A stretch of DNA of 64,000 nucleotides from Geosiphon pyriformis. Taxonomy: Eukaryota; Glomeromycota; Glomeromycetes; Archaeosporales; Geosiphonaceae. Positions within the stretch are counted from its first letter, which is position 1, and every line of letters begins with the position of its first letter. Both the position numbers and the translations under genes were made by a program. Shown piece by piece: positions 12,201-26,849 of this stretch. Under the pieces are notes generated by a model, which was not told the DNA's origin, made no database searches, and saw only the letters and a list, made by a program, of their open reading frames with translations. The stretch lies in the NCBI GenBank assembly GCA_016748015.1, contig JAAOMT010000289.1, positions 631,639 through 695,638 on the forward strand, written 5' to 3'.

Positions 12201-15200
12201 CATTAAAGTTTTTCAGATTAGAATTGTTGATTTCTAAAGTTATAAGAAAGTTGAACTTAAGTAATAGACTTGGTTTTAATTATTTTATTAAGACTTGGTT
12301 AAATATCAATAGTATTAAAACTTTTAAAGTTAATAATATAGTTTATAATAATATAAAATTAATAAATATTGTTAAATATTTGTCAATAATCAGAAAAAAA
12401 TATAGAAAGTCCAAATATTATAAATTGAAATTAGCTAAAAATACATTCATTAAAAAAGTGATTAATAAACATATAAAATATTTTAACTTTGACAAAAAAA
12501 ATATGATAAAAAATATTTTAGAGCAGTTTTTTTGCAAAATAGTTCTAGATTACTTGGTAATTAAAAAAAAGTTGGTTTTAAAACCAAATAATATGAAGTT
12601 TAGCATTAATAAAATTATAAAAAGTTGGACAAAAAAATAAGCTGTGTTGCTAAAATTGTCTAATCTTTGGGCTTATTAATATGCATTTTTAAATTATGTA
12701 AATAATAATATTTTTTCTAGTATAATAAGAGAAATTGGCATGAAAAAATTAATTTTGGTAGTTAATAATCTGCTTAATAACAAGGCTGCTAATCTGTTTG
12801 GCATTATTAATAAATTTTGGAAATATTGTGATAATACTATAATAATATATCTTTTAAATTTGTTGAATTTATGTTTAACTCTTAGCAATATTTCAATTTT
12901 CTAAAAAAATACATAGGTTTCAATAATTTCTAAGTCTTATAAATAAAATAGCATTTTGATAAATACTTAATCTATTATATTAATTAAAACAATTAGAAAA
13001 ATTTTTTCCAAGATTATTTTTAATTAGATTTTATTTATATACAATAAGTTTGGTGTTTTTTATGATAATAATTTTTTAGTATTAAAAAGTATCTCAACTT
13101 AATCTTTTATGTTTGCTGTTAAGTTAATAATTAAAAATACTTTAAAAAAAACAATATTATAAATGATTATTTGAGATGTTAAAACAAATAACAAACTTAT
13201 AACTTGATGCTCAATAATTGGTTAAATCTTTTGTATAATAAACAAAAATTCAATTGATAGTTTTTTTTGTGAATCTTTTTTTTCAACATGATAACTGGTT
13301 TATTTTAACAGTTGTGCTTTTCTGGTAAACTATCTTTATATTTTTATTTTTATTCTCAGGTTTTTTACCAAACTATTTTTAATGTCAATTACTTAATACT
13401 TAATATTTTTATTAATTAATAAACAACAAAGAAAACAAAATAAAATAAAATAGAAAGAAAATAAGAAAAAAAATAAGAAATTAATATCCTGTTAATAATC
13501 ATGATCAAAAGCTATTGGTTTAATATAGTTAAATATTGAATTTTATCAATATAGAGTGTTAATAGTATGGAATAGATTAATATTTTTTTAATCAAGTAAT
13601 GATAATATAAATTTAAGTAATAATAGATGTTTTATTGATATAAGTATAATTTCACTTTAAGTTATAGAAAACTATCTTTTAAAAGAAGAGATATTGTTGT
13701 TTTAAACTGAATTGTCTTCTCTTTAATTGTTCTAAATACTTTTTTTGCTTCTAATACTTTTGCTATATATACATAATTCATGTTATACAAAATTCTTTAA
13801 AATTTTTTAATTTCTTTAAAAGAAATCCTAGAATTTTGGAATTCTTTTTTTTATTATGTTTCTTTCTTATTGACTATTTTTCTACTTATTATAATTTTTA
13901 TTTTTATAAGTAACAACAGAAAGCTTTGGTTGGTTTTATAAAATATGTACAAGATTTATAATTTAGTTGAGTAATATTATTTGAAAATTAATTTGTAATA
14001 CATCAAAATATGTGACCAGTTTATTAAGTTTTTTGGCAATATATATAACAAAATTAATAGAATAATAATAGATTTTGAGTTCACAGAATTTATGATAATT
14101 TAAATTATAGTGAAGTTTTTTTTTTTTTAAAAAAAATTTTTTATAATCTTCTTTTATGTGAGATTAAGAAACATAAATATTTGTATAAATACTAGATTAA
14201 TACTAAGTTTGTGACCAAAATAGACAAAATAGAAAATAATAAAAGAAAAACATTATTTTTTGTTGTAAGTACTTTTATTAATAATACAATTTGAATTAAA
14301 AATAATCAGACTTCTATACAATATACTTTAGATATTGTCAGCAAATTTTTTATGATCAATAATATTTTAATTAACAATAAAAAAATGGTGGCTATTTCTA
14401 TTAACTAAGATGTCAAAACAGTTTTATTAAAAATTAGTGAATTGTTAATTTTAATTGCTAAGAAGAATAAAATACACAGATATTTGAAAAATTTTTTGTC
14501 AACTAAGAGTTTGTTTAAGCTAAATATAGCTAAAGTTTATTCTAATATCCAATTTTTTGTTAATATAGTGTTAAAAAAAGCTATTATGAATAAACAGTTT
14601 TTTTATTTGGTGTTGACTATTTTGTACTTTATAATTAGTTATAAACTGTAGTTTAATTTTGTTTTATTAAGTATATATTATAAATAAAATATTATAATTA
14701 AGAAGAATTTCAAATCTAAGACCAATTTACAACATAACTTTTTTAGTAAAATATTATATTATTCTTTTTAAGCAGATATAAGCTAAAAGTAAATTAGCAT
14801 TTATGATCATTTTTTTTAATATTTCAAATATTCTTAAATATTTATTTAATCACAGACTTTTGAATTTATAGATTTTGAATTAGATTTTATCAAATTTTTT
14901 ACAATATTCTATCAAATTGTGGATCAGTTTTGTTAACAATTTTTTGGCTAGGGTAATAAGAATTTTTTTGGTTAATAATATGTTTCTGAATAACAATTTA
15001 CTTAATGTATTTTATGATTTTGGTAAATTTTTAATATTAGATATTTTGAAAAAGTCTTTGTATTATGATTTAGTTTGCTCTTTGAAATAATTTAAAGTTA
15101 TGTTTAATAACAGATTCTTAAACAAAAAAAGTAATATAATAGATTAAAAAATATTTGTTAATAAAAAAAATTAAATTTTAAAAGTTTTATATCTTCTTAA

Positions 15201-16650
15201 TACAAATTAGTTTTAAAGTTTTTGTATAATAATAATTCTTTGGTGGTTAGTTCTACTTAAGTTGGTAGATTTTATGGCTTGAGTGTTTTAAAATCTGAAA
15301 AATTTTCTGATATTTATAAACATTTACATAAGATTTGATCAAGTATTATTAAGATTTATACAAATAAGTCTTTAAAGAATTTAGATTCTATTAAGATTAT
15401 TAGTAAAACTGTAACATATTTTTTAATTGTGAATATAAGTATTAATGTTAGAATATATGAGTTTTTGTTATCCATAATAGTTAAATTATAGACTATAACT
15501 TTATTTTTGGAGTGTGTTTTGTTTTTCTGTATAGTAATCATATATTTGGATAGTTAGATTGCTATTAATACATGTATTTTTAAGATTAAATTTATTATAC
15601 CAGATTTTTACAATTGTTGTTGAATAAAAAAGAGACATATTGCTAATTTAATAAGAATTAAGAGTTTTTTGGTTAAATAGATGAAAGCCAAAAGCCATAT
15701 AAAAATTTTTAATAATATTAAAATTAACTAAATAGCAAATAAAACTGTTTACTTTTTTTTGTTTCTATTAAGTAGAATGTATAAAAAGTTTATTAGGGTT
15801 GAAAATACAGCTATTTTTGGCAATACTTGTTATTTTATTTGTAATATATACAGATTTATTTGTTATATTTAATAAAAAGCCAAACTTGATCATAATATAA
15901 TACCAAGTGTATTTATTGAAAACATAGATTAACTGTTTATTATAAGAATATAGCACTTTGATTTACATATATTGTTTGAATTTATTAGCAAAAAATCTAT
16001 CAATTTATATATGTACTTAATAAAAACTATACACAAATATTTGCTAATAACAGTTAAAAAGAAATTATATAATAAGAAGTATTTAAATATATTATATTTG
16101 TTATATAGTAAAGTAAAACTTCTAAATTATGTTTTTATCTGCTCTAAAAATGTTGGCATTTATAAAAAAATATTAATAGAACTTTCTGGTTTCTGGATTT
16201 TATTGATAAATATCTGTATTTTTTTTTCTTTTGCTATATTAAAAACTTTTTTTATGTGTTTTTTGAATATATACTTATATACTATAATTTACAAGGAATT
16301 TGAATTAAGAGATTAATATATAGAAATCATAATAGTATTTGAAAACAAAAAAAAGTATTAGCAACTATTATTATATTTGTAAAAAAGTTAATAAATAAAC
16401 ATTATTTAATAATTTAACTAGTTGGATTTAAGTATAAAACTAATATAAAAAAGACTAATTTAATTAAAAATAGTGGTTTAGTATCTAATTTGTCTAATAA
16501 TTTGATAACTTGGTTGTCAAATAGTGAATTTAGCTGTTTGATATTATTGAATTTTTTGCAATTAGTTTTAATAAATATAAACTATATGTATTTTTTTTGG
16601 TTTAAATAATAATTTTAAAGTTTTTATAAATATTGTTATGAATTTTTGTG
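9291..16650 (+). mobile_element. LINE copy A: strongly AT-drifted L1-like element with ORF1 and ORF2 relics
   Basis: Segments align by eye with the better-preserved LINE at 33.24-40.0 kb. ORF1 relics are at 9,399-9,833, 9,897-10,136 (FEKASIFSKFPEII versus FGGATTFSKFEEII) and 10,368-10,709 (NKKTCIIGYNL versus GGKTCVINWSL). An ORF2 linker at 12,224-12,640 has RKKYRKSKYYKLKLAK versus RKQYRKSKYYESEVAK. The reverse transcriptase box at 14,274-14,285 reads F-I-N-N instead of F-V-D-D. An RNase H relic lies at about 15,350-15,700 and a C-terminal zinc-region relic at 15,972-16,316. Stops and frame breaks are everywhere. The N-terminal ORF1 region differs from that of the 33-kb copy, so this is a related subfamily. 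A reverse-oriented solo LTR splits the RT domain. Confidence 0.85.
13155..13915 (-). mobile_element. Decayed solo LTR (reverse orientation) of the gypsy family, inside LINE copy A
   Basis: The sequence follows the reverse complement of the LTRs at 40.0 and 49.3 kb from end to end. Its first 12 bases, TATTATAAATGA, differ from the intact TGTTACAGGTGA only by G-to-A and C-to-T changes, and it ends GTAACA. The flanks are ACAA (13151-13154) and ACAG (13916-13919), a 4-bp target duplication with one transition. The interrupted LINE resumes in its RT domain on the other side. No internal region remains, so it is a solo LTR formed by LTR-LTR recombination. Confidence 0.85.
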
Positions 16651-17068
16651 TTTTATTATTAAAATAGAACCAAGTTTTAATAATAAAGTCAAATTGATTT
16701 TTTTTGAATGTTTTAAATTAAATAATACTATAATTATAATATAATTATATATTAATAAGTATATTAGTTTCAATATGTATTGTTTAATTAATATTGTATT
16801 TTTATTTAATAAAATATTATTATTTAGCTACTTTAAAAATCTGAAGATTAACTTAATAAGTTTTTCTTAATTTCTAATATATATTGAATAATTTTTTCTA
16901 ATAAATGCTTATTTTATTTGGTTTAGTATATTGTATAATATTTTCATTAAAATTGCTATTAGTAACTCTTATTATGTTTATCATCTAAGGAAAATTTTTG
17001 TCATATCTTTATACTTCTAATTGTGTTTTTTTTGTGGCTCTCATAAAAATACTTTTTTTATTTTACAT
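16651..17068 (+). mobile_element. Short LINE 3'-coding remnant beside a solo LTR
   Basis: Very AT-rich. Around 17,010-17,060 a frame reads C-F-F-C-G-S-H-K, resembling the C-terminal C-L-F-C-G-D segment of the LINE ORF2, and is cut off by the LTR at 17,069. The assignment rests on this one motif and the composition. Confidence 0.4.
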
Positions 17069-17859
17069 TATTACTTATAAAAAAAAATATAAAAAAGAAG
17101 TAGAAAAAAACAGATAATAAAAATAAGTTAATAAGAGAATAGTATTTAATAAGTAAGCATATTATCAGAAAATTATAGCATATTGTTCAACAATAATTAC
17201 ATTGTTAAAAAATTATGACATATTGCTTAAAAATATATAAAATCTTATATAACAAAAATTATGTATATATAGTGAGAGTATTAAAAGCAAAAAAGACAGA
17301 ACATATGCTAAAGATTAGTAATTATCAAATACTTTTCTCTTTAAAAGATAGTTTTTTATAACTTAAAATAGAATTATACTTATATTAATAAAATTATCTA
17401 TTACTATCTTATTCATATTATTATTACTTGATTAAGAAATATTAATTACTTTTGTACTATTAATAATCCATGTTAATAAAATCTAATACTTAATTATATT
17501 GTATCAATAACTCTTAATTACAGCTATTAATAAAATACTAAATTTTTATTTTCTTTTGTTTTTTTTTGTTTTGTTTTTTTTGTTGTTTATTAATTGATGT
17601 TAAAGATAGCCTGGTAAAAAATCTGGGAACAAGAGTAAAAAACTTAAATATAACTTACTAAAAGAGCATGACTATCAAAATAAACTGGTTATTATGCTAA
17701 AAAAAAAATTCATAAAAAAAACCATCTATTAAATTTTTGTCTATTATACAAAGAATTCAACCAAAACCTTCAGGCTCTAAAACTTTTAGAAACCAGCTAT
17801 TGAGTACTAAGTTACAGATTTTTTATTTGTTTTAATACACCAAATAATTATCTGTAATA
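17069..17859 (+). mobile_element. Decayed solo LTR (forward) of the gypsy family
   Basis: It begins TATTACTTATA (intact LTR: TGTTACTTATA) and ends CTGTAATA (intact: CTGTAACA). Recognisable in order are the TATGTATATATAG TATA region near 17,262, AAAAGACAGAA, the CTTTTGTTTTTTT block, GATAGCCTGGTAAAAAATC, and GAGCATGACTATCAAAATAAACTGG. The flanks ACAT and ATAC do not form a convincing target duplication, which may have eroded. Confidence 0.82.
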
Positions 17860-19212
17860 ATACTAATATCAAATATTTGTATTTTTTGCTTATAGTAAAA
17901 CAGTATCTTATTCTTAATAAATTTAAATAAAAAAAAATAAACTTTTAACAAAATTAGTATTTAAAAATAATTTTAATAAAAATTATTTTTTTAAAACATA
18001 AAAAGATTATTTTGAATTTTTAGTTAATTATTGATTTTGACCAAGATATTATTATAAGTAAATTCCAAATAATTTTATATTTAATGTTTTTTTAATGTGT
18101 TTTTAAATTTATTATGCTTGGATTTTATTTATATTTTATTATTATAAGTATTTTTGTTATATTTTTATTAATAAAAATTAGTAATAAAAATAAAATTTTG
18201 ACAGTTTTTAAATTTTTATTAAGGTCCAGATTTTAAAAAAAAAAGTCTCTAATTTATTAATTTTAATATTAGTAAGTATATAATAATACAAAACTAGAAA
18301 AACATATTTTACAGCTTTTTTTGGAATTATAATTTAAAAATTTTTTTTTTTTTTATTCTATCTAATTAAATTTTTTTTTGTTTGTATATTTTTTAGATAG
18401 AAAACTATAGTATATATATATATTTTAAGTTATATATGATTGTGCTTATTTTAACTAATTAATAAATAATTGCTAAACTATTGGGCTTTCTATTTAATTA
18501 TAAGTGTCTCTTAATTTGTTTGTTTATAATTATATTAAATTAAATACATTTGTACATGTTTTATATACTATTATGTACACATTATATTTTTTTATTTTTA
18601 TTTATTATTCTGTGTTATTTATACTGTTATTTAATAATTGGTTAATATATTATAATATTATTATTTTTAATTTTTGTTAATTTCTATTAAGTAATAATAT
18701 ATAATATTATCTTGTTTAACTTAAGTAACTGGTTATATATAAAAAGTACATAAATTGTATTTAGTTTAAATTACTTAATTTAATTTTGTATATTAAATAG
18801 TAGTTGAACTTTCTTTATTAAATAATAAAAAATAATAAAATTTAAAATTTTGTTATTTAAAATTTTTTAATTTTTTATATAAAAATCAAAAATTCAATAA
18901 TTTAATAGTCTTTAATATTTGATATTTAATTTGTTTTTTTTAACAAGTTTATTTTAATAAATTTTATTTTTTTAATAAGTTATTAAACTTTAATAATTTA
19001 ATTTAATTTATATTTATAATATATATTTTTTCCAAGTAATTTGTATTTTTAATATTGTTTTTTTTAACTAAGTAATTTATAAATACAATAATAATAAAAA
19101 TATAAAAATATAAAAATTAATATTTTATTAATAGTTATAATTAAAAATTGTTGTTTTAAAATAATAAAATTAATAATTATATTTTTGGAATTTATTAATA
19201 AAAATAATTATA

Positions 19213-19276
<64 letters not shown>

Positions 19277-19589
19277 TAGTAAATTTATAAATTTAAATAA
19301 TTTTCTTATTTAAAATATTGTTAAATTAAAAATAATTATTAAATTTTTTGTTAATTAATATTATTTATATATATATATTTTTTTATAATACAAAATAATT
19401 TTGTATTTTTAGTTATTTTTAGTTATTTACAGTTATTTTTAGTATTTTTGAAATTTTAAAATTTTTATTATTATATTATATATATTTTTAATATTTAAAT
19501 AACTAAATATATATAAAAAAAACTTTTTTCTCTCTTTTATCTCTAATTCCTAAAAAAGAGTCTTATTTCTTAAAAACTTAATTTTTTAT
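17860..19589. other. AT-rich repeat-derived spacer with an isolated LINE 3' tail
   Basis: At 18,700-18,830 the sequence matches the shared LINE 3' tail: ACTGGTTATATATA, then a short gap, then AAATAGTAGTTGAACT and an AT-rich end. It is probably the stub of a heavily 5'-truncated copy. The rest is low-complexity A/T with no recognisable coding. Confidence 0.5.
19212..19274. repeat. (TAA)n microsatellite
   Basis: About 21 uninterrupted TAA units within AT-rich DNA, just upstream of LINE copy B. Confidence 0.95.
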
Positions 19590-22500
19590 TGTTAAATTAG
19601 ATGCCACTATGAGTGGTTTTGCTATTAAAAAAAGGTTAACCAAAGTTTTGGCTTTAAGTTTGGTTAATAACAGCTTGATTTAGTAGCAAAAAATAAATAT
19701 TCTAAAGATAAAACAAATTAACACTAATAAAATAATTAAGTCTTCTATTGATACTTTAGAATACAATTCTAATAATAATAAAGTTCTACTTTTTTTTTAC
19801 TTTTCAGTATTTTTGGATAGAAAATAGATTAATCTCAAAGTTATCAAAACTTAGGTAAATATACTTATCAAAAAATTTTTTGTACTGCATATTAATCTAT
19901 CAATTATAAAAAGAAAATTGGCAGCAGCAAAAACTTAATTTATTAGAAAATTATTTTCAATAATTAATGATTTTGGAAGGGTTACTACTTTTAAAATTTC
20001 AAAAAATCATTAGATTTATGTTTACATTAATAAAAAACATGAAGAAAACTATATTATTGGCTAAAAAAAAGGCATCAAAGTAAACAGCAATTTCAAAAAA
20101 CAAAATTTCATTTAAATTAGACTGTAATAATCAAGAAAATTTTCATAAATATGCCAAAAAAAATAATTATTACTATAATAATTAAGTATAATTAAATAGT
20201 ATTAATTTAATCATAACTAATTAAATTATAGCAAAAAACTGTAGTAAAATTTGCTAAATTAAATTAAGCTAATTTGTTAATATTTAAATAATTTTTTCTG
20301 ATTAAAAAAAACTTAGTGCATATGATTAAAGTTGTAAAAAATTATAATATTTAAATGTTCAAAAATTAATTTAAAGCACTTTTGTTTATTTTGCTTATAG
20401 AAACAACTGTTTATAATCTTAATATCTTATTAAAAAAAATTGATGAAAAAACCTGTATAATTATTTATTTATTTAAAACAAATAATAAGATTTGTTGTGT
20501 TGTAATTGGGTTTAAATTAAAAAAATTTGAAATTTGCTTTTTATATAAAGTCAATTTTGGGTGATATAAATTTTTTTTGGATTAGATTAGACTTGGTTTA
20601 TTGTAAAAAATATGAATATTTTAGATATTTTGTCTTAAAGTACAATGCTTTAGATGCTTTTGTCATTCTGTTTTTAAAGACATAAAAAACTTGTCTTAGA
20701 TAAAAGTTGTCTTTAATTGATTAAGTTGTATGCCAAGAAAAGTATTCTTATTTTATGTTTTGTTGCTTTTAATAACAAGTCTTAGACTTAAGTAGTTTTA
20801 CTAGTTTTTGTTTTTAATAATATTTATTTTGGTTTTGGCTCTGGTTTTTTTCTTTTTGTTGTCTTATATTTTAATAAAATTTCTTATTTTTTCCAAAATG
20901 TTTTATTTATTAATGCTTGTTTAGTTTCTTTAGAACATTTTTTAAAGTTTTAGTATTTAATATTGTATATAGACTAAGTAGTATAAATTTGGTGCTTCTG
21001 GTTTTTGTCTTTTATTTTTTTTACTTTAACTGATTTAATAGTCTTGAATTTAAGTTTGGATTCAGATATGATTTTAGAATATTTATTAGTATAATTTTTT
21101 TTTTATTGACAATAATTAAAAGTTTAAATTTGAATTCAAGTAATTTTAAAGTTTTAACTACAAAAATAGATAAACTAAAAACTAAAATAATTGTTTTTGA
21201 GATTTTTATTAATTTAATTTTAACAAAATTGAATTAATTATATGTTAACATAAGTTTTTTAATAACTTTTTTATCTTAATAACTAATTATATTTTGAAAT
21301 TTACAACATATAATATTAGAAAAATGAACAATTGGCTAAACAGAAAGATATTATTAAGTAGCATAAGAATTTTGGCAATTTGGTTTTTATATTTATTAAA
21401 ACAAAATTAAAAAAACAGACTAGATCTTAAATTAAAAACAAGTTTCTGGATTTGAAGATTTTTATTTTTGGTTTAAACTTTAGTTATCTGAGTGTAAAAA
21501 TAGCAATAGTGATAAATAATATTTTTGCTTAGTATATATATAGAGTTTTTGAAATTTTTAATTATTTTTTTTCAATTTATTTGTTATTTAACAATAAGCT
21601 TTCAGTAATAATTTTTGGTTTATATTGTTACAAATTAAAATAACAAGCTAATGGATAGCAAAGGAAAACAAAATTATAGAATAATAGAAATAATCAAAGA
21701 GAAAATTACAATAAAAGAGCAAATTAAATAAGTAAGAATTCAATATGTATAATCAGTCTTATAAAAATCACAGTCACAAATTTTTTCTAGAAATTTAAAG
21801 ATAGAAGAATAGTTCATGATTGTCAACAAGATAACACTACTGCTATTATTCTATGCTTCAACTTGGTAATTCTTAGAATCAATAACAGGTATTGTTGTGT
21901 TTTTTAATTGTTTTTTTATTTAATAAATCACAAAAACAAGCAATTGCTTTTTAAACTAATTCTAACAATACAAATCAAAAAGAAGTAAAGATAAGATATA
22001 TGAATGCCAACAAATAATTTTTTATTCCAAGATATTCAAATACTTAAAGATAGAAAAAAAAATAAGCAATATAAGAGAAAGTAATTAATAATAAGTTTTA
22101 TTTTGTTACTTTAATCATGTCTTTTTCCAGCTAAGACTTATTGCTTATATAGTTATTAAAAGTAGTCAATAACCAGATCAATAGTTAGGTCAATAGTCAA
22201 GTTATTGATTAAATCAATAATCACTATTTAAAAATAGAGTGGCTAATTATATAAAATTAGTAACTAATATATATAATAACTAATAAAAAGTATGGGTTTT
22301 AACCATAACAATATGTTAAAACTTTAGCTAATATACAATTCAGTTAAGTTTATAAGATAAACTTTTATATTACTAAAACAGTTAATTTAAGTTTTTATGT
22401 AGTAATAAAAAGTGATTTCAATAAAAATAATATAAAATAAAATGTAAATTTCAAAAAATATTTTAATTTAAGTTTGTGCAATATAATTTTGTTGCTAAGT

Positions 22501-25500
22501 TTTCAATATAAGACAATTTAAGAAATATAAAAAAAATTATTAATTATATTTTTGTTAATAAACATCTTTTGATAACTGTAATTAAACAAAAATTTGGTAG
22601 TGTATCTAATTTCTTTAATACTGATTATTTAATTGTTGTGGTTTCTCTTAGTTTAAACAACTTTTTGAACAAATATTTAAATATAATCTAAAAACACATT
22701 AATAAAAATTAATAAAAGTTTGGCTTTAAGAATATAGATAATTCAAAATAGATTCAATTTAAGGAATGTTTATTAATAAAAATGTTTTTAATACTAAATG
22801 AGTTCCAAAATATAATAATTTGGATATAATATAAATTTTTTTGAAAGAGATAATAATTGAATTAATAAATAAAATTTTTTTAAGAATTGGTTTAAAATTT
22901 ATGGTAATTTAAAAATAAGCAGTTTTCTAAATTTTACAAATTAAAGGTTTTAGTATCTAAAGTTGACAAAACTTTTTTTTTTAAGAATATTGTTAATTTT
23001 AATTGTTTTATACAAATATAGTTAAAATTAAATATTAATAAATCTTTTAAGATGTCTTTTTTAGTCAAAAATAGAGTAAAATTTTTTTTATTTGTATAAG
23101 ATTAAAAAAAGTATTAAATCTTTAAGTATTGGGAATTTAAAGCTATAAAAATAGCTACAGTTAAAAATATAATTAATAAAAGAATAGAAAATTTTTATAC
23201 AAACAAGAGTTATATAATTAAAAATATTTTAGAAAAGCTTTTTTAAAAAATAGTCTTAGACTATTTAGTAATTGGTAAAGAATTAATTTTGAAGTCTGAA
23301 ATAGTAAGATTCAAAGTAAATATAATCATAAAAAATTGAATTAAAAAGAATTTAGTGTTTAAAATAATACTAATTCTTTGGTCTTAACAGTACATGCTGT
23401 TAGATTATATAAGAAATAAAGAATTTTTTGAAATTATAGAGCATATTAGCATAAAAAAGTTATTTCAAATTATTAAAAATTTGTCTAATAGTAAAATTAT
23501 TGGCTTATTAAGTATTTTTAATAAGCTATAAAAGCATTATAATATTGAGATTGTGAATTGTTTTTTGGTCATATTAAATTATTATTTAGATATTAATATA
23601 GTTCTTATTTTGTGAAAAAAAGTTTGGGTTTTTATAATTCCAAAGCTTTATAAATAGAATAGTATGCTAACTAATACTAAATCAATAATATTAATAGAAA
23701 CAATTAAGAAAATTTTGTCAAAAATTCTTTTAAACTAGATTTTTTTTTGTGTGTAACAAGCTTGGTGTTTTTTATGAAAACAATTTTTTAGAATTAAAAA
23801 GTATGTTAACTTGATTTTTTGTGTTTGCTGTTGGCTCAATTATTAAAAACATTTTAGAAAAAAATAAAAAATTGTAATTGGTTTTATAGAAAATATATAA
23901 AATATATGACTTAATTAGTTGGCACTATTTAAGAGCTAACTTAAAATACATCAAAATATGTAAATAATTTATTAGTTTTTTTGGCAGCATATATCAAAAT
24001 AGAGTTAACAGAGTAATAACAGATTTTGAACTTTCAAAAAACTATTATTTACATAATAAATTGGATTAAAGTAAAGTTTTTTTACTTCTTCTTTAAAAGA
24101 TCTTTTATAATTTTTTTTATGTATGGTTAAAAATCATAAACATTTGTGTAAATATTGAGTAGATATAAGATTTGTAGTCAAAACTGGCAAAATAAAGAAT
24201 ACAAAAAGAAGAACATTATTTTTTACAGTTATGACTTTTGTTAATAATACTATTAGAGTAAAAAATAATTAATCTTTTATTTAATATATTTTGGATATTG
24301 CTAGTAAGTTTTTTAGAATCAATAATATTATAATAAATAACAATAAAACAATGACCATTCTTATTAACTAAAAAATAAAAGATATTTTATTAAAAATTAA
24401 TAAATGTCTTATATTAATTACAAAAAAAAGCAAGTTATATTAATACTTAAAAAAAAAAATTTTTACTAAAGATTTGTTTAAGTTCAGTTTAACCAAAGCT
24501 TACTCTAATATTAAATTTTTTGCAAATATGGTTTTAAGAAAAAAAATTTTGAATAAACAGTTTTGTTACTTAGTTTTAGTTGTTTTATATTTCATAATTA
24601 ATTATTATATATAGTTTAGTTTTGTTTTAATTAATGTTTATTACAACTAGAATATTATAATTAAAAAAAGATTAGAATTGAAAGCAAAGTTGTTTAAAAA
24701 CTTTTACAATAAAGCATTATACTATTTATTATTATACAAATTAAAATTGTTTGAACAATTACAAGTTAAAAAAAAAATGGCTTTGGTTATTATATTTACA
24801 AATTTTAAAAATGTTTTTGGTCATTTTTTGATTATTATTTTTTGAATTTGCAGATTTTGGACTGAGCTCTAGCTAATTTTTTGCAGTATTTAATTAAATT
24901 AATAATCAGTTCTGTAAACAATTATTTTTTGAAGTAATAAAGATATTTTTGGATAATAAGTTTTTATTAATAAACAACTTGCCAAATGTGTTTTGTAATT
25001 CAAACAAATTCCTAATATCTAATATCTTAAAAAAGTTAGTTTACTTTAAAACAGTATTAATAACTTAAAAAACTTTTTGTTGTTGAAAAAAACTGTATTC
25101 AAAGTGTTTTATTTTATCTTGGTTTATTAAAGTATCCAGTTTTTTAAATGGATTAGAATTTATTACTAAGTACAAAATAACTGTTTTTGGTTTTTTGTTT
25201 CATAATGTTTTGGATTTGAATAATTATAGATTAGTAAAAAATCTTTTATATATAATTTGGATTGATATTTTTAAAATATATATTAATAATTTGTTAAAAA
25301 ATTTTGGTTTATTAAAAATAGCTAAAAAAGTGGCTGTATACTTTTTAAAAGTAAACATAAATATTAATATTGGGGTTTTTAGAATAATATCTTCTATAAT
25401 GACTAAGCTCTAAGCTATTGTTTTAACTTTAAAATATATGCTTTTTTTTAATATTATAATTTTGTATTTGAATAGTCAAACAGCTATTAATGCATATATT

Positions 25501-26690
25501 TTAAAACTTAGTTTGTTCAATTTAGATTTTTGTAATCAGTGCTAAATAAAAAAATATTATGTTGTTAATTTGATAAAAAACAAAAACATTTCAGTAGTCT
25601 AAACAAAAATTAAAAACCATCTGAATGTTTTTAGTAATAATTAAATTAATAAACTGGCTAAAACAATTACTGGTTTTTTTTTGTTTTTCTTTATTAGAAT
25701 TTTGAAAAGATATTTAATAGTTAATAAATTAGCAGTATTTGGTAATATTTATTATTTAATTCGAAATATTTACAAGAAAATCACTTATAGGTGTTGAAAA
25801 ACAGATTTTGGTGTAAAAATTGTTATCAACTCTTTTATTTGTAATATGAATTAAATTTAAACAGTTTTGGTTTGGCATTCTAATTCTTATATGTTGGCTG
25901 GTTTTATTAGTAGACTTACAACTAGTTTTAGAATTTATATAATAAAAACTATTCATAAAAGACTTTTAATTGCTGTTTAAAAAAGATTGTATAACAAATT
26001 GTATTTAAATATTATGTATTTATTTTGTGAAAAAGTGGAATTTTTTGATTATTTGTTTATATATTTGGAGAATATAGACTAATAAAAAAAATTGATTAAA
26101 GATTATATTAAGTTTTAGTTGTTTTTAATTGATAAAAAAACATTTATATCTTTTTATATATTACAGTTACTTTTTTTGTTTTTTAGATATTAAGTTGTAT
26201 ATAATGCTTTGCAAAAATTTTGTTTTTAAAAATTGGTTCAAAAATGTTTTAGTAATTTATAATAATAATAAAAAAGCAATTTTTATATTGGTAAACTTTT
26301 CTTGTTAATTAGTTAAATACTATTATTATAATATATAGTTAAATTAAAGACAGAAAAAATTAAATTAATAAATAATAATAATATAATATTAGTAATAATT
26401 AGTGGTTTGTGTTTAGATTTATTAAATAAAATGGTTCATATGTTTGGTATTATTGAATTAATACCAGTAAATTTTATTAAGTATATGTTCTATGTATTTT
26501 TTTTTGGTATTAATAATAGTTTAGTTGTATATATAGGTGTTTAGTATTGCTTAGATTAGTCTAAAAATTAATTATATGTAATAAACATGTAAGTTGTATT
26601 TAATTGGAATTTTTTAGTTTAATTTTATGTACTAAATAGTAATTAGACTGTTTTTATAAAACATAATAATAATAAAAAATAGCTAATTAT
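19590..26690 (+). mobile_element. LINE copy B: strongly AT-drifted L1-like element
   Basis: Homologous to the LINE at 33.24 kb throughout, without an intact ORF. The ORF1 N-terminus is visible from about 19,611 (MSGFAIKKRLTKVLAL). The ORF1 RRM-like part is at 20,382-20,564, and the endonuclease at about 21,300-22,560, interrupted by a solo LTR. Resumed sequence reads DFNKNN where the 33-kb copy has DFNKDN. The RT box at 24,237-24,248 reads F-V-N-N. RNase H and the C-terminal region follow at about 25,190-26,100. It ends in the family 3' tail (about 26,560-26,690: ATGTAATAAACATGTAAG, then ATAGTAATTAGACTG and an A-rich end). Confidence 0.84.
21626..22310. mobile_element. Solo LTR of a second family, nested in LINE copy B
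   Basis: A 685-bp insertion interrupts the endonuclease domain of LINE copy B. It starts TGTTACAAAT and ends CCATAACA, giving TG...CA ends with a short inverted repeat, and is flanked on both sides by ATAT (21622-21625 and 22311-22314). Apart from the short terminal inverted repeat it does not resemble the LTRs at 40 and 49 kb. Near 22,165-22,225 it carries short repeats around the unit GTCAATA. Orientation cannot be set without an internal region. Confidence 0.75.
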
Positions 26691-26849
26691 TATTTTTTTA
26701 ATTTTTTAATTATATAATAATATCAAAATAATAGTGTTTAAATTGTGTATTTGACTTAAATAGTTTTAAATAATTATAAACTTTAAATATAATTATTTAA
26801 TTAAAAATTAAAATTAAATATAAATAAAAAAATATTGTTCAAGCATGGG

